64,000 nucleotides of DNA from Branchiostoma floridae (lineage: Eukaryota; Chordata; Leptocardii; Amphioxiformes; Branchiostomatidae). The notes under the pieces were generated by a model. The model was not told the origin of the DNA. It ran no database searches and saw nothing but the letters and a program-made list of their open reading frames with translations. Positions 30,601 to 42,100 of this stretch are shown piece by piece; the stretch's first letter is position 1; each line of letters opens with the position of its first letter. A program made the translations under genes and the position numbers. The stretch is from positions 14,126,400 through 14,190,399 of the forward strand of contig NC_049988.1 of assembly GCF_000003815.2 (NCBI RefSeq), in the 5' to 3' direction.

Positions 30601-33600
30601 CAACCCACCCCTAGAAGACCAACCCACCCACCCCTAGAAGACCAACCCACCCACCCCTAGAAGACCAACCCACCCACCCCTAGAAGACCAACCCACCCAC
30701 CCCTAGAAGACCAACCCACCCACCCCTAGAAGACCAACCCACCCACCCCTAGAAGACCAACCCACCCACCCCTAGAAGACCAACCCACCCACCCCTTTCC
30801 TTTCCAACAGGGAAAATATGTGCCTTTACATGCTTTTTGTGCCACATTCCAACATAGCATGAACTTTTTCATTGATTAAAACCATTGACATAAATTAGCT
30901 TATATGCAAAACAAGAAAATTTTGTTTTACTTTAAAAGATTTTGATTTAAATTTTGACAAAAGTCAGTCCTTTCAATTGAAAGCTCTGGATGAAGCTATC
31001 TCGCATAAATTATTACTATTACCCAATATTCACAGAGATTATATTTTCACTAGTGTTTGTGTATCTGTGAACGGCTAGGTGGATTGGTTTCATACTTGAT
31101 GTGTTGGTGGGGTGTGACGAAAGCTGGAAATGATTAAGATTTTGGGCCCCCTAGCGGCTTCCCTTGGTACTGCAGGGGAACTTCTGGTTTTGATATCTCA
31201 CATTCTGAACAAGCTATGGTCATGATTGTAGGGTGTTAGATAACTCTTGCGATTGGGAAAAATTAAGTGACATGAGTTTGTAGTTACATGCAAGGACATT
31301 CATATAACGTCATTGTTACATGCAAGGACATAACTGGAAAAAAAGATAATGGAAGTAATAACTTGGAAATGGGGCAACCTGAAATGTTGATGGCGCAACC
31401 TGGATTTTGACTCAGGTTACCAAAAGTATTTAAAGCACTGTGCATTTTTCTCACCTGTGAATACTGTCAGCACACCTTTTTCTCACCTGTGCTCTGTGAT
31501 GTCTCCCAGTTTACCTGTACGGGAAGGCAGCCAAGGAGGAGAAGAGAGTCAAACTGCCCAGTATCCGGGCCGGGGAGTACGAGGGGCTGGAGGAAAAGGT
31601 ATGATCAGGTTATGATTGTCTCTAAATACTGAAGTATTATGTTTGTGTCCATTGCCCTTATTTTCCCAACATAAAGAATAACATGTCCTTGTAATGAGGA
31701 CAACCTGTCTGGGTTAGTTTCTATCAATGATTACAGTCTTGTAAACAATATTTTCAGTCAATATATTGAGATGACATCTATCATGGCCAGTATATCAGAT
31801 TGCTTTTATTTCAAACAGGCGAAATCCTTATGCTTGCAGTAGTTATTTCTTAATCACACGAGGAAGTGATGATTACCTACAATGGAATAATAGTCAAGTC
31901 AAAGTCTGGTTTCCTCTGTACATTGTTTCCCTTCCCTGCTCATCTATAGGGGACAACAGAGCTATATCTTAATCTTAAATTGAGTTGTATGAAAGGTGGA
32001 CTGATTATAAGATATATGCTTGAGATCATGGGAAACAAGTAATATGATATCAAAAAGACATCCTTTGTTGCTTTGGCCTATCTTTGTTAAGTGAAGCACA
32101 GTGTATTTACGATTTGTGTATGTATAGCCGGTATAACCGCCCTTTGACAAAATACCTCAGCTTTACAGTCAAGCGTCATTGCAGCAGTAGATTATATAAC
32201 ATTGCACAACTTGTCACATCTATCCTTTGTACATTTGTACAAGCATTGTTTAAAGCTATCTAATGAATATGCCATGGCTGCTGAATGACTTTTCATCTTT
32301 TCCTGAAGGAGAAAACATATGTTTTTGTTGCTGTGTTCTTCCTCTCTGCAAAAAGGTTCCCGGAAACTAGGCTGCACACCAGGCGTAGCCACCTGGCAAC
32401 TTCAGCCAATCAGAAAGAAGAATTCTTGTTTTTTTTCTGAGTTGATGTGCTCCTTTCCCACCCAGTTGAAGAACCCGGCATGGCAGCCAGACTTCGGCCC
32501 GGCAGACTTCATCCCCAGCTGGGGCGCCACGGCGACAGGCTGTCGTAAGTTCCTCATCGCCTGGAACGTGAACCTGCTCGCCACCAAGGAGCAGGCGCAT
32601 CGCATCGCACTCAACCTGAGGGAACAGGGAAGGGGACCTAACGAGGTGAGACTAGAAAACAAACAAACAAAGAAGAAGATATAAGTCCATCTATCCAATG
32701 ACATGCAAGCAATGTTCTCTACTATTCAAATATGAGAATGTTTGTCAATAGTCTAAAACCGACTTTATTTTGCAGCCAGGCAGGTTGAAGTGTGTGCAGG
32801 GGATCGGCTGGTGGCTGGACGAGGCTAACATGGCCCAGATCTCCATGAACCTGACAGACTTTGACGTCACCCCTCTACACACAGCGTACGAGGAGGCCTG
32901 CAAGGATGCTAAGGTATGGCATTATTTGTCTCTCATACTGTGATAAGATATGTGAAAATTTGACAGAATGGCCAGTATATCTTTTATATGAGATTTTATG
33001 GATGACATTCCATGGATACATGTATGTTAAACCTGGTGCAAAAGTGGTGAAACTGTGTGCTCTTGCTGCCACAATGAAATCAGAAACAGTATCTCAATAG
33101 TGCCTCCTGGTGACCTACCTTGGTACTGAAATACCTTCCAATGCAAAATATAGTTCTCTTTGATAATCTAATCACCCCCAAAGAGGTGGTTGCTGTCATT
33201 TTGTTGCACCAGCATTTGCTTGTGAGCTTGTGGACAGCATAGATCTAGATTCTATGAAGTGCTTTTCCGACTCATATTTTTGAAAATGCCAGATTATGTC
33301 CGTTTTCCTCATTGTCTGTCTCTCCTCTCTAGGAGCTGAATCTGCCCGTGGTTGGTTCCCAGGTTGTGGGGCTGGTTCCTCTCCAGGCCATCATGATGGC
33401 TGCTGAGTTCTACATGGAGAAGGACAACCTGTTCTTAGTGGAGGAGGACCAGAAAGTCAGGCTGGTCAGTCCGCTAGGGACTAATGTACTTTTTCTTTCA
33501 CCCTTGTGCAACAAGTGTATGTTTTTCTTTCGTCTCTATGTGACGACTTTGTCAGTGTTTTCTGATGTTGATCAGAAAGTCAAGTTTGTCAGTCGGCTGA

Positions 33601-36519
33601 TATAGTAGCTTTATGAGCTCTCCAAATAGGTTGTGAAGTAAAAAATAACATTAAAAAAAAGAAATGAAATAGTGTTTGCTCTAAAATTTCTTCTTTTTTT
33701 ACAGGCCATAGACAGGCTGGGGTTGAATTCCCTAGGTCCGTTCACTCCTAAGGAAAGAATCATAGAGTAAGTGGACTGAAGTTTGGGATATCCTCATTCA
33801 TTGCATTTATTTTACTTTTAGCTGTTTGTGAATGTGAGGTGAATGTATATTTGTATATTGCATAAATATCCAAGTCCTAACCACAGAAGATCTATTCATT
33901 GGTTTCTTAGTTGGTCTGTAAACAAAGCAAAAAAAATATTGATCCTCGTAAATTTGTGACTTTTGACCATTACATTTCTGCACTCTTTACATAAGTAAAT
34001 GCCCTAGTAGGTGATATGATGATACTTTAAATAGCTCAAGCAACTGGATATGATTTTGGAAATGGACAGACATTTCAGGTAGCATTTACTACCTTTGTCA
34101 GTAACACTGAGCAGTTCTGTTGAAGTGCAAGTTTTATACCATAACTATGAATTTATATGCAAAGACAAATTTTAGATAGTCCAATAGGTTCTATAGTTGA
34201 TACAAGCAACAGGATGTGATTTTGGAAATGGTTAGATGTTTCAGGTAGAATCCACTTCATTTTGTAAGTGACATAGCAGATCTGTTGAAGAGCCAGTTTT
34301 ATACCATAACTGTGAATTGATATGCAAAAACAAATTTTAGATAGTCCAATAGGTTGTATAGTTTATACTGTATGTCTGTTTTCTCAGGTACATGATCCGT
34401 AGTGAGGATGAGCCAGGTCCTCTAGCCTCTACCAGCGTCTTCAACTTCATCAAGAACGTCGGAGCGCGCTCACCAGCACCGGGGGGCGGGTCTGTGTCTG
34501 CATGTGTGGCAGCTATGGTAAGGAGGGATTGTTGGTGTCCACATTATTATTTACATTTTAACATTGAAGTGTACATGTACCGTATGCTTTAATCAGCTTT
34601 CATCCATCCCGCCCAAATGAGATCGAAGATGAACATCACTTTATCATGGATTGTTCGTTATATAAGGATAAACACACAAAGCTGTTCACATTTCTTTCTG
34701 CTTGCTCAAAAGAAGTTGATACTTTCCGTTCGATAGTTAGATTCAACTGCATTCTGGGAGGAGATAATGTACAAATAGGTAAATATATCAAACAATGTTT
34801 AGACCTTAGAACCAATAGTGTAAATGACATGCTAGACTCAACATGTTGACTGATTTATATCTATAGATATTCATACATGTAGGCAATGTATTTATGACCT
34901 CATATGTATGTTTAATTTCTGTCCCTTCAGGGTGCAGCGCTCGGTGCCATGGTCGCCTTCATGACGTACGGGAAGCGACAGTTTGAGCAGCTGGACGGGA
35001 AGATGCGCCAGCTGATCCCGCCTCTCTACACCACCATGAACGAGCTCATCCCCTTCATCGACAAGGACACCACGGCCTTCAACGACTACATGGCGGCCTG
35101 TAAACTTCCTAAGGGAACTCCTGAGGAACAAGCAGTGTGAGTCCATGTGTTGTTTTAGTCATTTTTCTATTCATTAAGCTTTAGGCCATGTTGATTTGAT
35201 GTTGATGATATAAAAAATAGTTAGGCAAAAGAAAAAGTTGCCTTCAGTATGAAATCTAAATGGTCCGGAAGGTTAAACATAGGACTAAATACACATAGTA
35301 TGGTACACCAACAATAAGGCGTAGGGTAAGGTGTATATTTTTCAGCTGCTTTGCACAATTTACAGTATGGTTGAAAACCTTTTGAGAACTATAATGGAAA
35401 CATCTTCCCAATTTTTGTCATCGTGTCATGACTTTTGCAGTGGAGAGGTCATTGAAAAAAAAGGGAAAACAAAGCTACAGGTAACGTTTAAAAATTAACA
35501 GTATTTTTTAATTTGTTTCTTTTTCTGCAGTCGTGACCAGGCCATGCAGGCGGGTCTACAGAAGGCTATCCAGGTCCCGCTGGCCGTCATGCAGACAGCA
35601 AACAGGGTGTGGGGCCAGCTACAGGAACTGGCTCAGAGTGGGAACTTCACTACCATGTCTGATCTACAGGTAAGGAACTGGCTCAGAGTGGGAACTTTAC
35701 TACCATGTCTGATTTGCAGGTAGGGCATTGCTAGAGCTAGATTTTGGTACTGAGCGAGCATAGAACTTTGCCTCTAGTTCTCATATTTGACTTAGGTCAC
35801 ACTGACGTAATACTATGAATGACATCCTCTGGCAAATCCTCTGGCAAGCATAAAATTCTGATAGACCAGGAGACCAGGGATGCTATTGGTTCACGTGGCC
35901 ACAATTTTTTTTGAGAACAGGCAAAAATCAATGACTGGTGGATGTCATCTAAAGAATCAACTCAGTGTGGCCTTCTTTGACAATAAGTTTTTGTGGTAAT
36001 GGCAAACCATTACAAAAATCATGTTCTCTCTAGTACTGATACATTTTGTGTTTTATTCTTTAGGTTGGAGCCCGTAGTCTGGAAACTGGCGTGTGGGGAG
36101 CCTACCACAATGTGATGATCAACCTCAGAGACATCAAGGATGAACAGTACAAGCAGAAGGTGAGACTTATCAAGGAAAATGTTTTCTGTTCTTAGTTCTT
36201 CTGGTATATAACCCTCGGGTGTCAAAGCTCTGCACATGAAAGAACCCAACACATTCATTGAGACGTGTATGGGTTACCCACTGTACCTCACAAAACATCA
36301 TGCTTTGCTTCATTTGAGGATGGCATTTAAAAAAGAATTAAAAAATAGTATACATTCTGTTGTAGCTTTCTACAGTAAATCCACTTTGAAAACCAATAGA
36401 TGCAAAAGTGATGGTTTGTTCTCTTCTTGTAGATCACAGCAGAAGCTGAAGCTGAAGTACAGAAAGCCCAGGAGGGAAAAGAAGCTGTGCTGAAAATCAT
36501 CTCTGAGAGAAAGGAGTGA
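27645..36519 (+). CDS. FTCD: FTCD, formimidoyltransferase-cyclodeaminase
   Basis: Bifunctional enzyme of histidine catabolism: transfers the formimino group of formiminoglutamate to tetrahydrofolate, then deaminates 5-formimino-THF to 5,10-methenyl-THF and ammonia. Thirteen exons: 27645-27698, 29675-29858, 30336-30464, 31510-31598, 32466-32645, 32776-32913, 33333-33464, 33705-33766, 34388-34517, 34931-35136, 35531-35669, 36064-36159, 36433-36519. They sum to 1626 nt, 541 residues, the human length, with every phase matching. Formiminotransferase domain ~1-326 begins [14 protein letters not shown] and carries [14 protein letters not shown], with the known catalytic His at 82. Cyclodeaminase domain ~335-541 carries [11 protein letters not shown] (~349-359) and [12 protein letters not shown]. 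Expected cytosolic/Golgi-associated octamer. 3' UTR probably runs to AATAAA at 38379-38384. Confidence 0.97.
28741..28988. mobile_element. Harbinger-like MITE (copy 2)
   Basis: 'ggccataccaatttaattcc' at the left and 'aaattaaattggtgtgac' at the right match the termini of the element at 23304-23664, with a diverged centre. About 248 bp, in FTCD intron 1. The flanking 3-mers no longer match perfectly, suggesting an older copy. Confidence 0.6.
30600..30795. repeat. 23-bp minisatellite in FTCD intron 3
   Basis: About 8.5 tandem copies of a 23-bp unit of the form 'ctagaagaccaacccaccca' plus 'ccc'. Copies are nearly identical; the first lacks one 'accc'. Just before it, 'gccgccggtacac' is also duplicated. 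Confidence 0.93.
32118..32148 (-). mobile_element. CR1 3'-tail remnant
   Basis: Read on the minus strand, 'gggcggttataccggctat' followed by 'acatacaca' matches the 3' end of the CR1-type fragment ending near 17935. It is only a tail, in FTCD intron 4. Confidence 0.5.
34034..34370. mobile_element. 'CTCAAGCAACTGG' family, two tandem partial copies
   Basis: Two direct copies about 170 bp long (about 34034-34198 and 34203-34368) in FTCD intron 8. Each starts with 'caagcaactggatatgattt'-like sequence and ends 'agatagtccaataggtt'. The start matches the inverted arms of the elements at 5.9 and 60.0 kb. Confidence 0.6.
34590..34849 (+). mobile_element. Non-LTR retrotransposon, extreme C-terminal fragment
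   Basis: An open frame from about 34597 to TGA at 34847-34849 encodes [19 protein letters not shown] followed by a helical tail. The E-DEHH-F--DC--Y pattern is typical of the C-terminal Cys/His segment of several LINE ORF2 proteins. 5'-truncated, sense orientation, FTCD intron 9. Confidence 0.75.
35623..35722. repeat. 50-bp tandem duplication of the FTCD exon 11 3' edge
   Basis: The last 47 bases of exon 11 plus the donor 'gta' are repeated immediately inside the intron with period 50 (35623-35672 and 35673-35722). The copies differ at only a few positions ('acttcacta' / 'acttTacta', 'gatctacag' / 'gatttgcag'). The second copy keeps a usable donor, GCAG|GTAGGG at about 35719. Confidence 0.92.
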
Positions 36520-38400
36520 TAAAGTGCTTCCCGTTCTCAGCAAACTGTCCTCATTAACCCATGACTTTGACTTCATGTTTTTGTTTCGTTTGCCGCTGAT
36601 GGAAACCAATACCTTGCATCAAATGGCTTTTAATTTGCTGACCGTTGTTTTTTATTAGGTTTTCAACTCCTCTGTGATACACAGTTGGTCTTTTGCAAAA
36701 AGCTGTTGAGACAATGCTTCACAACACAAGAAACAATAGCTACCACAGCTCTAACATGGTAATGATCATGGCATAAAATAGTGCTCTGAATACTGATTGC
36801 CCACTGATAGAGAGGTGCTGTGTGCTGATTGGTCATCCAGTATGCAAATAAAACATTGTGGACCAATCACAAGTTGTCATATGTTTGAAGTGGTAACATA
36901 GAGGCTATGACTGTATTATTGTTGCAAGAAACACATGTAGAAGTTTGCAACTAGGTCATTGTTGCCAGGTAATTTCACCATGTCGCAGGACCATGTAGAT
37001 AGAGGGTGGTCAGTGTTTCTCACCTATAGTTAGTGGAGTGTGTGTCTTAATTGTGCACCAAAGAAACATAGTCATTCCATTGATAGAATCTTTTGCATTG
37101 ACATGGATGAATTTCTGGAAGGCCAATGACCTTGGTACATAGTTCAACAATTTTAAGGTCAATGACCTTGGAGATATAAGTCTTTGCCAATTAATTTGGC
37201 TGTAATTTAGCTAACTTTGAATATGTTCTTTTGAAGTGTGGCTGATCATGTATTTCATTTTTATTGCCAAAATTACATGATCTTCATAATCATACTTATG
37301 ATTACTTACGTATGTTGAGTTGTCATATTGAATCTCATACTCTATATGATAGTATCAGATAAATGCTCTTGACAACTAGGAAAAGTGTAGTTTGTACTTC
37401 ACTAAATAATGTGTCTTAACCTGCACTGTAAGTTACCTGTACAACAGAAGTGATTCAGTGCACCTGTAGAGTAGATTACAGAGACTGAAGGATAACTGTA
37501 AGCCATTTTTTTGCAATATGGGTTTTTTGCATTTCTTTTGACATTTGTTGCTTTTTAAACATTATGCATTGGTATGAAGTGTGAAATGGCTGAGCACATA
37601 GTTTGTTAGCAAATGCTGCTATTTTAGATAGTTGATATTGAGTCACAAAATTTGACATCTAGTCAACACTGATGTTCAATTCAACCAGTTTTGTCAGATG
37701 TATGAAACAGTATGTTTGTTTGCACCAATAAGTCATCATATTTGAAAATTTCTTCAAATATCATTGTTATTTCAATATGTATCATGCTGTGTGTTTTGAA
37801 TTGTCATTATCAAAATGTATGCCTCACTGAGTGTAATATGTATTATGATGTCAAATGGTAATACAGCATTCTTCTCGTTAATGTAATTTTTGTAGGTAGT
37901 TACAAAGACATGACAGTACATTTTTGCAATGTAACTACATACAAGTTTGCTGTTATGTGTGTTACCATTCGTGTTACAAATATATGTTCCACTTCATTTT
38001 AACAACTTTCCTTCTTTGAAAAGGAAAAGTATAGCCTTTCTGTTGTATTGGTTGATGAGAAAAAATGCTCCACACAAACTCTGTATTGTCGTTCTCAAGG
38101 GCTTAGAGCCCTTTTAGCACTACAAATATTGCTGCAATGATTTGATGTGATTAGATAGCAATTTTGCTTATTCAAGTGTCCTTTTTAGAGTGTAATATGA
38201 TGGTACTAAGTTGTTGTTTTTTGTTGTTGCTGTGTGAGAACATCTTCAGGACTGACAATTGCTGCTTTGTTTTTGAAGACATTAAGTATTACTAATTCTG
38301 GAACATGGTACTACTATAACAATTCTAATATGGTACTACTATAATTCTGTTCTTCGAAAGATAGTCTGTGTGTCAGAGAATAAAGCTATTTTCGTAGACT
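36520..38400 (+). other. FTCD 3' UTR and flank
   Basis: About 1.9 kb of AT-rich non-coding DNA after the FTCD stop. AATAAA occurs at 36845-36850 and, followed closely by a T-rich end, at 38379-38384; the latter is the better distal poly(A) candidate. No inverted-repeat element or coding exon recognised. Confidence 0.55.
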
Positions 38401-39102
38401 GACCCACTGTGTGTACATTGAGTTACTCTGTCGGTCTTAAAGACATTATAGAAATTCCTGGGGGAGAGACATGGGAGTTTGAAACCAGATACGAGTCATC
38501 AGCCTGTGTCTTTAGACATAACACCTTTGATATCATATTTCATAAGTTCATCACACGTAATTTCATATTTGCTTCATCATATGTATGCACCAAATATTAA
38601 GATCAGTTAACTACGTATACAAGTTCAATCTTCCCAAAAAACATGCTGTTTACCCAAATGAACGCTTTGAGTGTAATACTCATTGTACTGGTTAATGTAG
38701 AAAAAGCGGCAAACACACAATATACACAGATACTGTACAGGTAAGGATTCGTCAGGACATAACACTCCGTAATAGAAACAAGGCATAATGTACTTTCAAA
38801 TCTACAATATATTATTCGTATTCTATTGTACACCACGGTAAAACTGAGAAGTTAAAACTGCCTTCATATCCAAGTAACCCTAATTTCATCTCTATATTTT
38901 TTCTGCATAGTCACACACATATAACGGCATATACAAGTACTGTATAAAATATATTTCCTGTAAATATTAGTAGATCTATCCTGATTATTTCATTGTGTTC
39001 ACGCAACTCTCTTCAAATAGTTGATACCTTCTTACACGTGTAAGTAAGAATATGCTCATTAAGTTTTATCCTTCACCTTTAGTTTCCTATCATACCTCTT
39101 CC
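38401..39102. other. Short convergent intergenic stretch
   Basis: About 0.7 kb between the presumed FTCD poly(A) site and the stop codon of the receptor gene on the minus strand. AT-rich; should include that gene's 3' UTR. No canonical AATAAA seen on the minus strand. Nothing else recognised. Confidence 0.5.
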
Positions 39103-42100
39103 CTACAGAATCTGAAATACACTGTCCCTCAGTCCAACTGACGACAGAACTTCCTCCACCAGCTCCTTGACATCAGGGCGCTTCATTTCGTCAAAAAGGT
39201 CACACAGCCGCTGCAAGGCGACGATGCCTCCGGAGACGTTCTGAGTTTCCCAGAAGTCCAGAAGCTTGCTTGCTGGGCTGGAAAAGGTAAAGAATGCTCT
39301 ATCTAATGATGTCTGATTTCTTTTATCCGTTTACAAAGATGTAACCTCATACTTACATGTGCTTGCCGCCGTGACCAAACCTTTTATTTCAAATGTTCTT
39401 CTTCCAAGATAGATCGCTGCATTTCCAATGCTTCGTTACACCTGCTTACTAAGTTGTTTTTTTTACCAACAACACTTGCTACGATCACGGAAGTTGAAGT
39501 TTGGAGTTTTCTATATTTAAAGCTAATTGAATGGGAGGCACAAAACACTCATAGTCAAATCGCCAATAGTGGCGGTGTTTCGAATTCCTCAGAGCATACC
39601 TCTTACAACGCTCGTTCAGCCATCTCATGAGGTCTGTACTGAATCCCATTTCCGAGGCCATCCTCCTCCAATCATTGCCTTCGGGATTCTTCACGTCCAG
39701 TTTCACACAGATCTCATGGCGGATCTCTGGCGGCAGGGTGGCGAGAGAACGCTGAGACGGACGCGTCATATCCTCCAGCTCACGGTGTAGGAATGCCTGC
39801 GTCGGTGACAGGGCTTGGGCGCCATCGGCAGTTTCACTTCCCCGGGACATCTGATTATGACGTGGTAAAATGGGTTGTAATAACAATGATAAAAGAAATG
39901 TAAAAGAAAGTTGAAGAAAGAGACCCTTTTTACACAACCATTGCTTTTTTTCACACCGACATTTCGGTGATGACCGTCTGCACCTTCCTCAAGGCAATTC
40001 TGACTGGTTTACATTGTACGGAAGCACAAGGTGTCGGACCCGGTGTAAATCATGAAAGTAATGGTTGTGTAAAAATGTCAAAAAAAGTCTCTTTGTTCTT
40101 TGTTGCTGCTTTTTTTTTCAGTAACGTATCAACCTGATGAAACTAGTCACCTATGTACGAAAAGTTACAGTTCAAATTTTGAACTTTATTTTGATTTTCA
40201 AAATATCGAGCAGAGAAATGTGACAGAGTATTAGAATAGAAGGGTCAAAACATATCAATAAAAGGAAAGCGTAAGTGTAACGAAAACAAAGCTAAAGAGA
40301 GGCTAGACACAGTAATAACGATCTACCTCTATTGTGTCTGACGGCTTTAAGGTAACAGTCTGTCCGTGTGCTTGCTCTTGCCACACAGAAACCGTTGACC
40401 AGACGGTATTCATCGGTGTATTTGGATTGACGGTACTAGTTTGAAGCCGAATGGTGCAAGAGGCGTCCGTGTCGTCCGAGCCATCCCAGATTTGTCCCAC
40501 TTCTATCCTCTGTAACAACGGGAGATGAAGACATTCAGTATTTTATCATATCGTAATGACTTTCAATATCAACAGGCGTGACAATTAACTGCAATAGCAT
40601 CTAACAATCTGTCAGGAAAATTTCACCTGATTCTCGTCACTGTCATCCAATGTCTTCCAGCCACGGGAGATACCGCACATCTTCACACACAGGGCCCCAC
40701 CACGCCTGTATATCTGCATTCTTTTGTCGTCATCGAGCAGTCGCCCGCCAAACAGCTTTCTCTCTTTGTTGTAAATCCCCTGAAAACACAACGTGGGCGT
40801 TATTTTTCTAAAGAAACTTTGGAAAGATGATGGCATCTCATGAGACTTCTGTTTTGAAAGACGTAAGATTCAATTGCAAGATATTTAGATCTTACCTCAC
40901 TTGCGGCGGCAGATGCGTCATAGATCCTGATTCGCAACTTGTAGAGACCGTCGTCAGACGTGTGTTTGGCGGCAAACGCTCCGACTCGAATCATCTTTTT
41001 GTCTGGAGATGCCCCTTCCTCAGTTGCATCTGCTCCAAATCCGGTGAAGTGCGAAAGGAAAAGGGTGCATTTGCCGTTTTGGACGATGGACGCTGCATCG
41101 TCATCTTCAAGCAGAGGCTTCCAATCCTCTTCTGATCCTACTTCTGTGTTGGTGAACTTGGGGACTATCTTATCGTAATTCGGGTCCACCGGGAAGGACA
41201 GGATCACGTGGTCAAGAAACGTGGTACCGGTTGGTCCGCAGTGCACGACGGGGGCAGGTTTCCCACGGTGCATGCTGGGAGGGACGAAGATGTGGATGGT
41301 CTGGAGCCGCCCGTCTTCAATGGCTCCTGGCGGGATGAACAGGTTGATGTCGTGGCGGGGCAGGGAGAGGTGTCCGCCGGTGTGGTCGAAAACGCCAGAT
41401 GCAAAGTTGTTGGAACTGAAATTTGTCTGTAGTTGGACTCTCAGAGGGATGGTTCCTTCCCTTATAAGCTTGTCACGATCCAGGGACAATTTGTTGAAGA
41501 GCTCTAGGTCTCTCTGGCGGTCTTCATCTGTTGTGTCCTCATGCGGTATACTTGTCAGTGTTTCATTTGGGACATTGGCTTGGTGTCGATCAATGTTGTG
41601 GTCATCTTCCATTGAAACATTGGGATTAACCCAGGTATTTACCTGAACTGAAGTTGATTGCTTCGCAGATAGATCAGTGTTTTTGAACACCATGTTTTTT
41701 CGGAACGTGGGATTGCTGGTCTTGTCCGTGGGCTGGGAGGCAGGCTGCCGTATCCAGACGAACCGGTAGATCTTTGTGAACCACCGCTACATGCCCTCTG
41801 GTCATCAACATCTAGATCTAGACGTCCACTCCGGTCATCTGTCGGAGAGCTCACATTGGTCTTACGATCGTCCCTTCTATTCAGTTTCCCTGGTACATGC
41901 ATATCTGTTGTTGTTTCGTCAGAATTGCGGACAAGAGCCTCTTGCGCTTTTCTGGCACTGTTTCCCGTGGGTCTGATGGAAACCACTTCGTGGTCCTCGG
42001 GTATATCGTCTAGCTTTTGAAGATGCTGTTCTATTGCATCAATTTGACTTTCTTGTAACCCTGCTTCAATGATGCTTATGGATGGTACAGTGTTGAGCTG

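Noticed and set aside
41208-41646. 141- and 74-codon + strand frames opposite the ZU5 exon
   Set aside because: Antisense shadows of a GC-rich coding exon; the minus frame matches the ZU5 family.
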